Assembly: GCA_030770535.1 (NCBI GenBank)
Contig: JASVEC010000004.1
Span: 1 to 64,000, forward strand
Length of the DNA stretch: 64,000 nt
Direction: 5' to 3'
Source: Batkoa obscura
Taxonomy: Eukaryota > Entomophthoromycota > Entomophthoromycetes > Entomophthorales > Batkoaceae
Below, piece by piece: positions 12,507 to 22,410 of this stretch (position 1 is its first letter; each line of letters opens with the position of its first letter). The notes under the pieces are model-generated. The model saw only the letters and a list, made by a program, of their open reading frames with translations, did no database searches and was not told the DNA's origin. Made by a program: the position numbers and the translations under genes.

Positions 12507-12606
12507 TAGGGATGTTTTTCTTGGCTACATTACTTTTTCCATCTTTTAAGCGCTATTTAAGTGGAGAATTGTTAGTAAAATTCTTAAATACAAGAATACA
12601 TCCCCA
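12507..12606 (+). mobile_element. Short TIR element (MITE family A)
   Basis: Starts TAGGGATGTTTTTCTTGGC, carries the AAGCGCTATTTAAGTGGA core and ends ACATCCCCA, flanked by TA on both sides. It lies only 166 bp from the right end of the presumed autonomous transposon. Confidence 0.85.
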
Positions 12607-13118
12607 TATCTTTAATAATAAAATGAGTTAAACATCTTATTAAAATGATATTTCAAAATCAAAACTCTATTTGAATTAATTGTAAATAATATTTAATAAT
12701 TAACTTATATAGTTTTCAATATATATAATGTAATAAAAATAATATCTATATTACATTAATAAAATTATAATAAATAGATAAAGATAAAGATAAAGATAAT
12801 CTAATGTCAAAGTTGAATTGAATGATTCTAATTTTAAATAATCCGAAAAGATAACTATATAAACTAAATATTAAGTTTAATACAAATTTCATACAATTAA
12901 TATAAAAATGAAATAGTTTCTAATCAAGTAAAAAAAATTAGAATATTATTAACTAAAACTTAGAAACTATTAATATTATTAATAGAATTATTATTTATAC
13001 TATTATTTTTCAATCTTTTTAAAGTATTAATAATCTTAAACCCTTATCTTTAAGAAACTCAAACTCTATTTTTTATAATTAACATTTTAAACAATGTAAA
13101 TTTAAAAATAAAATTTAA

Positions 13119-13189
13119 ATGATACCATCTTAAGATAAGATGATCTAATTTTAAAAAGATGAGGTAGTATTAAGGTGATATGGTATCAT
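13119..13189. repeat. 71-bp imperfect palindrome
   Basis: The outer arms ATGATACCAT and ATGGTATCAT are perfect reverse complements. The inner arms (CTTAA and TTAAG, GATG blocks) partly extend the pairing. It could be a small MITE of another family or a transcribed hairpin. One copy only in this window. Confidence 0.55.
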
Positions 13190-13277
13190 AATTAAAAAGT
13201 ATAAAAACAAATTAGAATTATATTTAATATTATAATAAATTATTATTATTATTATTATTATTATAAATTAAATTAAA

Positions 13278-14558
13278 ATGAATATAATAAATCCATTAAG
13301 TTATGATCAACCTTTAAAATTGATATGGAAAAAGAAACAGAAGGATATAATAATATTAGGTAATTCTTGTTTAGCTTATCATTTTGCATATTTTGCATTA
13401 AATACAGGAAATAAAGTAATTATGTTTAATAACAAACATAATATACAATGTAAAGTCAAGCCAGAATTAATAACATTAGTAAATAATAATAAGAATTTTA
13501 GTATAAAATATAAAGATATAAATCAATGTGATTTATTAAATTGTCAATTATTATTAATTGAAAACAGTAATAATAATAAATTATTATGGCTAAAAAATCA
13601 ATGTAATTTATTAAATATACCAATATTTCTTCATAATAATTTTAATTTAAGTGATATTTGGATAGAAGATTTAATTCATTTAAATCATGATGTTTGTTTA
13701 TTAAATAATAATAATATAAATGATGAAGGTTATAAATCAAATGAGGATATAACAAATAATAACAATATGGAAATAAATAACGATATTTTACATAATAATA
13801 ATAATAATGAATTAATACAATATAGTAATATAAATATTAATACAATAACTACTCAAGCTCAAATTTATTTAATTGGTGCTGGACCTGGAGATATTGGATT
13901 ATTAACACTTAAAGCAAAACAAATCATAGAACAAGCAGATTTAGTTTTAGCAGATAAACTAATAAGTAAAGAAATATTAAACCTAGTTCGAGGGGAATTA
14001 AAGATAGCTAATAAATATCAAGGGAATCAAATTAATGCTCAAAATGAATTAAATGAGTATGGAAAACAAGGTTTAATAAAAGGACAATTAGTTGTTCGAT
14101 TAAAAGGAGGGGATCCATTTATCTTCGGTAGAGGGGGAGAAGAGGTTTTATATTATAGAAAATTAGGTTATGAGCCTAAAATTATTCCAGGTATTTCTTC
14201 TTGTTTATCAGCTCCATTATTAGCAAATATACCTATAACTCATCGTTCTATAACCAATCAATTTTTAGTATGTACAGGTACTACATGTGATAATCGAATT
14301 ATTAATTTACCAATATATGAAGAACAAAGAACATTAATATTATTAATGGCAGTTCATAAGATAAATGAAGTTCAATTATCATTAAGAGAATTGAAATATC
14401 CAGATATTATTAATATTGCTATTATTGAGAATGCTTCTAGAGATAATCAAAGAAACATTTTTACTACATTAAAAGAGTTAATAGTAACAGCTAATAAGTT
14501 TAAAATTCAATCACCATCTATTATTGTTATTGGTAATTCTGTTAATACTTTATATTAA
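13278..14558 (+). CDS. MET1: Uroporphyrinogen-III C-methyltransferase (sirohaem synthesis)
   Basis: 426 residues, single exon, with an AAAATG start. The C-terminal part from about residue 190 is a complete SUMT/CobA-type SAM methyltransferase: IYLIGAGPGDIGLLTLKA near residue 200, VVRLKGGDPFIFGRGGEE near 275, PGISSCLSAPLLANIPITHR, and the ending SIIVIGNSVN. It makes precorrin-2 from uroporphyrinogen III, the first step to sirohaem, the cofactor of sulfite and nitrite reductases. The N-terminal ~180 residues start with a Rossmann-like strand (IIILGNSCLAYHFAYFAL) and then degrade into Asn-rich sequence. They resemble the CysG-like dehydrogenase portion of fungal Met1 but have lost a clear glycine motif. 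Asn runs are encoded by AAT repeats. Confidence 0.93.
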   Translation: MNIINPLSYDQPLKLIWKKKQKDIIILGNSCLAYHFAYFALNTGNKVIMFNNKHNIQCKVKPELITLVNNNKNFSIKYKDINQCDLLNCQLLLIENSNNNKLLWLKNQCNLLNIPIFLHNNFNLSDIWIEDLIHLNHDVCLLNNNNINDEGYKSNEDITNNNNMEINNDILHNNNNNELIQYSNININTITTQAQIYLIGAGPGDIGLLTLKAKQIIEQADLVLADKLISKEILNLVRGELKIANKYQGNQINAQNELNEYGKQGLIKGQLVVRLKGGDPFIFGRGGEEVLYYRKLGYEPKIIPGISSCLSAPLLANIPITHRSITNQFLVCTGTTCDNRIINLPIYEEQRTLILLMAVHKINEVQLSLRELKYPDIINIAIIENASRDNQRNIFTTLKELIVTANKFKIQSPSIIVIGNSVNTLY

Positions 14559-14703
14559 TTATACTAAATAAATTAAATTAAATAAATAAATAAAACTCAC
14601 TTAATAAAAATAAAAATAAAAATAAAAATAAAATAAAATAAAAATAAATTAAATATTTAATAATTATTATATATAAGTAAAATTAGTTAATTAACTTTTA
14701 TTT
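14559..14703. other. Short convergent intergenic region
   Basis: Spacer between the converging MET1 and CZIB genes, with AAAATA-type repeats (14600-14645) and no gene. Confidence 0.6.
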
Positions 14704-15540
14704 TTATGCTTTTTCTATTTTAGTCTCAATTCCCATTATAGATACTTCTTGATTAGCCTGTTATAAAATAAAATTAAAATTAATAAAATTAATAATATAA
14801 TAATATAATTATATTATATTAGCTTACTTTTTCATCATAATCAGCCCATTCACCGTCAGTTAAATCAATATCTTCAAATTTGATATTTGATTCGACACCA
14901 AAAGCAATGAAATCATCCTATATTATTTTAATATATATAAATTATAATATTAATAAACTATTCTTTTCAAAAAAGTCAATTAATTTTTAAACTTACTCTA
15001 GGTTGCCAAGCAACAATTTCCAACCCACGACATTCTAAAGTAGTAATAATTTGATATTGATTATTATTTTCCATTGAGTAAGGTTGAATTTTTTGACTTG
15101 TATCATAAGAACAACTACTTTCTCTTTTACAAAACTTACATTTAATTACTAAGTTAGCACTACCACGAGAGTTACTTAATTCAATTTCTTCCTATTAAAA
15201 AAAAAGAAATTAGATTATTTAATTTACAATTGATAAGAGTTATAAATAATAATAATAATAATAATAATAAAAGTTACATTTTTTGTTATTCCTACCCATT
15301 TTGGGTTAACTTCATGACATGAAGTACATTCTACCTAGTTAATTATTAGTATTTAGTATTATAAATTATTTTAAATTTAAATTTAAATTTAAATTACTTT
15401 AAAAAACCAAGTAAAATCATTTGAATTAGGTTGAATTTGATCAACATTAACTAACTCAGCTTTGAATAATAAATTTAATTTCTATATTAAAATAATGTTA
15501 TATTATATTCTATTCTATTCTATATTTTACTTACAACCAT
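14704..15540 (-). CDS. CZIB: CXXC-motif zinc-binding protein (UPF0587 / C1orf123 family)
   Basis: Six predicted exons. The first codes only Met-Val before a GTAAG donor at about 15534. The spliced protein reads MVKLNLLFKAELVNVDQIQP, then TWFFKVECTSCHEVNPKWVGI (first CxxC), SRGSANLVIKCKFCKRESS (second CxxC), LECRGLEIVAWQPRDDFIAFG, and GEWADYDEKANQEVSIMGIE. These blocks match the eukaryotic C1orf123/UPF0587 family, small beta-sandwich proteins that bind one zinc through two CxxC pairs; the human member has been linked to a metallochaperone. All four cysteines are present. Converges with MET1 and is divergent from the Hikeshi gene, about 210 bp apart. Confidence 0.92.
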
Positions 15541-15749
15541 GATTTGTATTCAATTTTAGAAAATAAATTAGATTAAAAATAAATAAAAATGAGATTAACT
15601 TATTTTATTATTCACCAATAAAATTGAATTTAATGAAATCAAATTGAAAATGAGGTATAAAAACGTAACAAAAAGTCAATGAAGAAAATGGAATTTATTT
15701 TCAATAAAATCTTAAACAAGTATTAATAAATTAAGTAAAATATACAAAG

Positions 15750-16510
15750 ATGTTTGGATGTATAGTAGCAGGAAGATTAGTAAGATTAATATATTTAACT
15801 ATTAAAAAGAAGAAAACTAAATTTACAAAAATATTCTAAAATTATATCTATTTGTTATTAGGTTCAAACAAATTTACAGCAAGTTGAAGTCAATAAATAT
15901 TTATTTGAATTAAGTGATCCAAGTAGTATTAATCATATTGTTGTATTTATGTTAGGTACTATTCCATTTGATAATAATCATGGAGCATCTGTACATTTTC
16001 TTTGGCCAAATAAAAATTGGCAATTTTTAGGATGGTAATATATTTTATAATTATGATTAATTATAATATAATATTTTTATAATTATAATATAATATTCAT
16101 TAAAAACTTATGATTGATTTTTAGTTAACTAATTTTTATCAATTTCTAGTTTAACTAATGAAAAACCTAGTTCTATATATAAATTACGTTCACAAGATAT
16201 GGTTGATAATGGAAGCGGTTTATCAGTCGTTAGTTTAGGTATAAGTATTGAACCTTTAGTATTACTTGAACAACAGATGGCACAACATAATACTACTTTA
16301 AGTATAATGAAATTAGAAACTACAACTTTGCCAATAGTTCAGAATATTTTAACTAATTTATATAATTTTATAACTTCTTTTGTAAGTTCATCCAATGATA
16401 CATCTTTATCAAATACTTTAATCCCTTTATCCGCTTTTCAACAATGGCATGATAAATTATTAAATAAATTAAAATTGGATCCTAATTTTTTAAATAAAAA
16501 TAATAATTAA
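15750..16510 (+). CDS. Hikeshi/OPI10 family Hsp70 nuclear import factor
   Basis: Three exons; introns after AGATTA (about 15780-15861) and after GGATG (about 16036-16149). The protein starts MFGCIVAGRLVQTNLQQVE and continues LGTIPFDNNHGASVHFLWPNKNWQFLGCLTNEKPSSIYKL. That is the N-terminal beta domain of the Hikeshi family, which carries Hsp70 through nuclear pores during heat stress. The C-terminal part ends with the helical QQWHDKLLNKLKLDPNFL block, also typical. Length near 200 residues is usual for the family. Confidence 0.92.
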
Positions 16511-16571
16511 ATTAATATAACAATAATATTTATAATATGTTTATAATTTTGATTTTAATTTTATTTTATTC

Positions 16572-18456
16572 TTATTTCTTTGGTGGGTATGAAGAAGTCT
16601 GTGGTGGATAACCAGAGTTAGTAGGTGGATAAGGGCTACTTTGTGGTGGATAAGGTGAACTTACTGGTGGATAAAGAGATGTTTGGGGTGGATAAGTAGG
16701 TGAAGTATTATTACTATTACTATTACTATTACTATTACTATTACTATTACTATTGTTATTAGGAGGATAAGGTGAGCTTATTGGTGGATAAACATTGTAT
16801 TGTGTAGGACTTGTATGATTGGATGAAGTATTACTAGGTGGATACAAATTATTAGATGGTGGATAAATAGAAGAAGCTGGTGGATATCCTGAAAAGCTTT
16901 CTTGCTTTTTATTGTCATTTAATGGTGGATAAATAGAACTAACATTTGAAGGAGGGTAACCTGTATTATTACTTGTTGGAGGATAACCCAAATTACTACT
17001 TGAAGGAGGATAACCTGAAGATTGTTGAGTTGTTGATAGCTTTAATGAATTTTCTGGTGGATAAATAGATGAATTTTTATTACTTTCTTGTTTATTATCC
17101 TCTTTTAATGGTGGATAAACTGAATTATTACTTATAGGAGGATATACTGATGATTGTTGAGTTCCACTTGGCTTTGAAGAGGAACTTACTGGTGGGTAAA
17201 CAGAACTACTGTTTGAAGGTGGATGTCCTGTACTATTGTTTGCTGGAGGATAACCAGAATTATTGCTTGGAGGGTATACGGAGGATTGTTGACTTTCAGT
17301 AGGTTTTGATGAATTTACTGGTGGATAAACAGAGCTAGAGGTTGAAGGTGGGTATCCTGAATTATTATTCGATGGTGGATATCCCGATGAATTGTTTGTT
17401 GATGGATAACTAGAACTGTTATTTGTAGGAGGATATATAGATGACTCTTGTACTCCAGATGGTTTTGATGAACTTATTGGTGGATAACCAGAGTTACCGT
17501 TTGAAGGTGGATACCCTGAACTACTATTTATTGGGGGATATCCTGAATTACTATTTGAAGGTGGATATACGGATGATTGTTGACTTCCAGTTAATTTTGT
17601 AGATGAGCTTACTGGTGGATATACTGAGTTATTATTTGCTGGTGGATAGCCTGAACTATTGATTGGAGGGTATACAGAAGATTGACCTGTTGATGACGGA
17701 TATCCAGAATTATTATTACTTGGAGGATAACCTGAATTACTATTTACTGGAGGATAACCATTGTTACCGGTATTATTATTACTGTTACTTGACTTGGTAT
17801 TAACTCTTTCAATTTTTTGATTTGAAATCGACATATTAGCTAATTGATTCGTAGTTGAATCCAATTTATTATTTGTTTGTTTAAATGTCTCTTGTTTTAA
17901 AGGCAAATAAGTACATTTTAAATGGATTTTACCACAATGTTTATTTTTATGTTTGATTTCATACCAATTTTCAATGAATCCAAATTCTATTATTGTAAAT
18001 AAAGGGATACTTGTTTTACCAATTAAATCATCATCTGATAATTTATCATAATCATAACAGTAGATCAATAATTCACTTTCTCCATTGACATTACTTTTAT
18101 AAAGGAAGGTTTCTGTTAATTTTGATAAATAAAATAGAATGTTTTTATACTTACAATAAAAACTCTTCATTCCAAGTAGCCTTTGAACCTGCATTCATTA
18201 TTATTTTTGTCTTTGCTGATTGTGATCCTAACTTTAATACAGTATATGCGTCGTTTTTACCTAAAGTGTTAGTTTAATATTTTATTTAATATGCTTATCA
18301 ATAATTACAAACTTACCAAATAAACCATCTCGATTTTTTAAGTCTTTAGCACCAACTATAAATTTGAATGATTATTATTTTATACTTTTAAGTTATATTT
18401 TTATTACCAACAGTAACCTTTAAACTTCCTTTTTGTTTATTAATATTTAAATCCAT
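16572..18456 (-). CDS. C2-domain protein with a long YPP-repeat tail
   Basis: I place the start at 18456 (MDLNINKQKGSLKVTVVGAK), with three introns. A later ATG at 18194 is out of the C2 frame. The spliced C2 domain reads LKVTVVGAKDLKNRDGLFG, KNDAYTVLKLGSQSAKTKII, KATWNEEFLFNV, then ELLIYCYDYDKLSDDDLIG. The Asp-rich loops suggest real calcium binding. After KIHLKCTYLPL comes a tail of more than 350 residues built of about 35 YPP units separated by Ser/Asn-rich spacers, with a Ser-Asn dipeptide run from an ACTATT repeat (about 16705-16755). Within the tail a longer unit ending QQSSVYPP recurs about five times. The fold predicts calcium-dependent membrane binding; the tail resembles a flexible multivalent ligand. 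No orthologue named. Confidence 0.85.
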
Positions 18457-18985
18457 TCTTACTTATAAAAATTATTTAGTATAAAAGAATTATTATAAAC
18501 TTTAACTTCTTTTTATATATTATAAAAAATGAAACAAAAGCTAAATTATTGAAATCAGAACTTGTCATTTTATAATAACACTTCTTGAACAAAAATTATA
18601 ACAAGCTGGGAAATTTGTTGGGAAATGATGTCATTAAGCCGTTGTTCTAGTGTTTTTAATAATAAATTACTGCTAAAAATTTAGATCTAATTTCTAAAAA
18701 TACGAAATTCAATTTTTTTAAAGATTTAAAGATTACTAGAAAAGTATTAATATATTAATATAAAACTATTATTACTTTAAAATACATAGATGCTATTAAT
18801 AATAATATAATAATAACGCCGCATAATATCATTACTTAGGGACTTTAATTTGCCTTTATATTTTAATTTCTAATTTCTATAGCTTTTTAAATCTACCAAT
18901 AAAATAACAGTGAATTTTATAGAACATTAAATTAAATTGGCTTTATTATTTACTTTTAGTTTTCTTTTTTATTATCTTATCTAAA

Positions 18986-20068
18986 ATGGACTTGAAATCG
19001 AAAAGCCAAGCTAAAAATTATTTCAAAATAACAATAGGTAAGTAGTATTACCCTACGCTTATAACGATATTTATTTATATATTTGCATTTTAGATTATAT
19101 GAATAAATTTTATTCCGATGAATTATTCGATAGTAAGGAGTTAAATGGTTTCTATAATAATAATAGTTAACTAATTTGACAGAAAACAATTCATATTATT
19201 TTAAATTACGCTATGGCAAAGAAGAGGTTTATAGTAAATGCCAAACATTAGAAAAATCGACCATTTATTTTAATCAAGAGTTTATATTGTAAGATAAAAT
19301 CAATACTATTCATACAAACAAATATTAATACTAAATTTTATTTATAGTGATGATTTAGAATACAAGTTTTTCAATATAGAATTTTATAAGTATAATTCAA
19401 CAAAAGATGAATTTATTGGTTTAGTAGATGCTATTAATATCGATTATATAAAGAAAAAAAACAATTTTCGTGAATGGTTTCTATTAAAAAATTGGGAAGG
19501 CAAATCATTAACTTCTGAAATATTAATTCATTTAAGTTATCATTTATCTAACCAATACTTTACCAACAACAATTTATATACTAGTAGTACTAACACCAAT
19601 AACAATACTACTAATAATACTACTAACATTAACTATAAAATAAATCAGGCTAATTATACGAATTTATCTTCATCAAAAATACCTATCAATTATAATTTAT
19701 ACCAGGATAAATCTTTTTCCTCACCCAAAAAATTTACATATCCAACGGTATCCAACTATGGTAAAATGTATTTAAATAAACATTTGAGTAATAATAATAT
19801 TAATACAAATAATACAAATAATACAAATAGTACAAATAATACAACTATAGCTATGAGTAATAATAGTAATGTTAATTATAAGAATTTAAACGATATTGAT
19901 ACTCAATCATTACCGCCTTCTTATTCTAAGTTATCTAATTATGAAAGTTCAATACAACCATTGGCCCCCCCTGCATATAATACAAATACTCAAGTATCAA
20001 ATGGGAGTAGTAATAGTAGGTTTAATAACTTAAGTACAAGGTTTGGTTGGTTTAATGAAAAAAGTTAA
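18986..20068 (+). CDS. C2-like protein with Asn/Thr-rich tail
   Basis: Divergent from the YPP-tailed C2 gene, about 530 bp between starts. Predicted introns follow ACAATAG (about 19036-19092), AATG (about 19146-19180) and TTTATATT (about 19290-19348). The product reads MDLKSKSQAKNYFKITI, NNSYYFKLRYGKEEVYSK, STIYFNQEFIL, then FFNIEFYKYNSTKDEFIGLV and HLSYHL, the outline of a C2 domain. Loop Asp ligands are mostly lost, so lipid or protein binding without calcium is more likely. The last ~190 residues are Asn/Thr/Ser-rich with SLPPSYSKL and PLAPPAYNT, both PPxY-like tyrosine-proline motifs that could bind WW domains. Not otherwise recognised. Confidence 0.7.
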
Positions 20069-21369
20069 TTTGATGTTTTCTGGTTTAAATAAAGTTAATA
20101 TTATGTAGTTTATTATTAGAATTTTATCTATTATTATTTGATTAAAATCTTGACCTTAATGATCATAAATATAGTTACTATAAACCTTATCTATAAGGAA
20201 TTAATAGAACATGGAAATTTAAAATTTAAATGTTATAGAGTAACAATTAAAAAAAATAACATTAACTTAAATCCCAATACCTATTATTGTTTCTAGTGTT
20301 TATTTTTCCAATTCTTAAAACCAAAAAGGTATATTAAACTACCATACTTCGTAATAACCTCAAAAAGCTTAATAATTAAATACTGAAACAAAAATTTTCC
20401 CTAATTAAACTTTTGTCTTAAATTATCTTTGAAAAAATGGATGATTTCTAATAGAAAAATATTAAAAATAATACAACTATCACAGCTCTTTTTTATACTA
20501 TTTATAGCAGTAATTTTTTCAAATCATTTGTGTAACTATTCTTTTAAAACCTGATCTTTAACTTTTAGCTGAGTTTTAGCATAAATTTTACTCTTAAATG
20601 AACTGTTAAATAGTTTGAAAAAGAGCCGTAATAATAGTAACTAAATATTAAACCTAAATTAGCACTCAAAAATGTTAGTAAATTACTTCTTAACCAAAAA
20701 ATACTTGGCATTGATTGTGTAATAAAAAATAGAACTCTCAATCTTCTCTAATTACGAATATCAAAAACATTCGAATATTCCGATTGACTCAATCCATACT
20801 ATTTCTCAAACTGTGGCTTAAACTAGCTATAATCTTCATTGAGTTAAAAGTTAGAGTTTAAACTAAGTCCGAAATAAACTTGATAGTTACAATAGTATAA
20901 TAAATAATCATATCTACATTCCATTAAACAATCCTATTTTATCATCTACATTACATCCCCTCTATATAGATGTTAATTTCAATTTGACAATTTCTTTACC
21001 CCGCATCAATATAATTCTAAATAGAACTTCCCAATAAGGTTTTAGTTTGAAAATCAAATAGTGATAAATTCTAATGTAACTTCTGTATAATCGAACTGAA
21101 GGGGGGGCAGCACCTGATTACTAATTTCATTAATTTAACCAATAATAAGTGATAAAATTATAAATTTGGTAACTTATGATCTCATTCAGCTCCAAATGCC
21201 TCCCAACTTCATGATTTATTAGTAAGTGAAATGAAAAGTATAAATAGATATTGAATTACGATTTATTTTAATTTTAGTATTTTTCTTATTTTATTTTGTG
21301 TATAAATTATTATTGTTATCACTATATTTCTCTTTCAATAAATTATTATTATTATTATTCTTTTCTATA
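20069..21369. other. Gene-free tract of about 1.3 kb
   Basis: No reading frame, RNA gene or family A element that I can support. A G-run (GGGGGGGCAGCACCTG) near 21102 stands out against the AT-rich background. An open stretch in frame with the next gene (21298-21369) is hydrophobic but has no ATG. Confidence 0.5.
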
Positions 21370-21984
21370 ATGCTACTTCAATCTGTTATCAACTTTAATT
21401 TGAATTCAAAACCTCAACATACTTTAGGAACCAGTGAAAATCAATTAAATATTAATGAGAATTTAAATAATGAACTTGAAGTTTATGGCTCCAGTCCAAC
21501 AAGTGATTATATAGTTGAATTACCGAGTTATATTGGAAGTGAAATGGATTCAAATCCAATGAAAGAAGTAATAGAAGATGAGTTATTACCCAATTATTCG
21601 TATTCAATATTTAATGAAGGCTACTTATATTTAAAAAAAGAAAATAACAGTCGAAGTTTTATGACTAAGAAATGGGAATTAAATTATTTTATATTACAAG
21701 GAACCAGTTTAAGGATATATGAATATAATCCCAATTTAACACATTACGGTATTAATAAACATAAACTACAAAGTTATAAAAGCTGGAATTTATCGCAATG
21801 TAGTATCAATTGGGTTAATAATCATATTAGATATGATAATGTGGTTAGGATTACTATGAAAGATAACTCAAATTATCTTATTCGTACAAAAGAAAGATCA
21901 AAGTTGTTGAATTGGTTAAAGGATCTTAAAGCGGCTATAGTGCTCTCTGTAGACATCGATCAGAGAAGTTTATATTGTTTATAA
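21370..21984 (+). CDS. PH-domain protein
   Basis: I take the ATG at 21370 as the start (about 204 residues). The frame stays open upstream to about 21298 without an ATG and encodes a Leu/Phe-rich stretch, so an upstream exon cannot be excluded. The C-terminal 120 residues form a pleckstrin-homology domain: NEGYLYLKKENNSRSFMTKKWELNYFIL (strands 1-2), SLRIYEYN, IRYDNVVRITMKDNSNYLIRT, and the closing helix RSKLLNWLKDLKAAI with its conserved Trp. The N-terminal part contains a PxY-type acidic segment (DYIVELPSYIG). It probably acts as a phosphoinositide- or protein-binding adaptor at membranes. No specific orthologue identified. Confidence 0.75.
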   Translation: MLLQSVINFNLNSKPQHTLGTSENQLNINENLNNELEVYGSSPTSDYIVELPSYIGSEMDSNPMKEVIEDELLPNYSYSIFNEGYLYLKKENNSRSFMTKKWELNYFILQGTSLRIYEYNPNLTHYGINKHKLQSYKSWNLSQCSINWVNNHIRYDNVVRITMKDNSNYLIRTKERSKLLNWLKDLKAAIVLSVDIDQRSLYCL

Positions 21985-22410
21985 GTATGAAAATAAATTA
22001 TTATTGTTTGTTTATTTCATTCTTTTTTGCTTATTTTTTTCGGTTAAATAGAATCTCTATTAATAATATTGAAATCTGTCCTTTTATATTTATTATTATT
22101 GCTAACTTGAATATAAAAATGAATTTTATAAGCTATTTTGTTTTTATAAATAGATTTTATATTGCTTCTTATTTTTATAAAAAACTTGAATTAATAATCG
22201 AAATTTTTGTTTATTTTATATTACAACAGTCACATTTAATTAGAGTAGATAAATAATTCAATGGAATATTGAAAATGATTAGTTACAAAATAGAATTAAA
22301 TTCATTTAATTGAATGATTTCAATATTATGCTTAAAATCAATGACAATAAAGTTTGGAAAAATTGTTGATTTTAAGTTTATTTGATTTTTTAATTCTTTC
22401 AATAAATACG
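21985..22410. other. Intergenic
   Basis: Phe/Ile/Tyr-rich open frames here reflect AT composition only. I see no gene. The 3' part should contain the promoter of the fasciclin gene. Confidence 0.5.

Larger units (their letters stand above)
12341..13277. other. Intergenic, upstream of MET1
   Basis: Gene-free. It holds one MITE copy (12507-12606), an AAAGAT repeat near 12780, a palindromic 71-bp element (13119-13189) and an ATT run directly before the MET1 start (13239-13264). Confidence 0.6.

Noticed and set aside
16572-18194. Reading the YPP gene from the ATG at 18194 (MQVQRLLG)
   Set aside because: That frame crosses what is best read as an intron. Splicing from 18456 gives a complete C2 domain that the shorter start would destroy.
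21298-21369. Start of the PH protein at 21298
   Set aside because: Position 21298 is GTG, not ATG. The first ATG in frame is at 21370, and the upstream stretch is Leu/Phe-rich by composition.
21975-22256. 93-codon Phe/Ile/Tyr-rich open frame
   Set aside because: Its composition is what AT-rich DNA gives by chance. It has no domain or signal and overlaps the end of the PH-domain gene.
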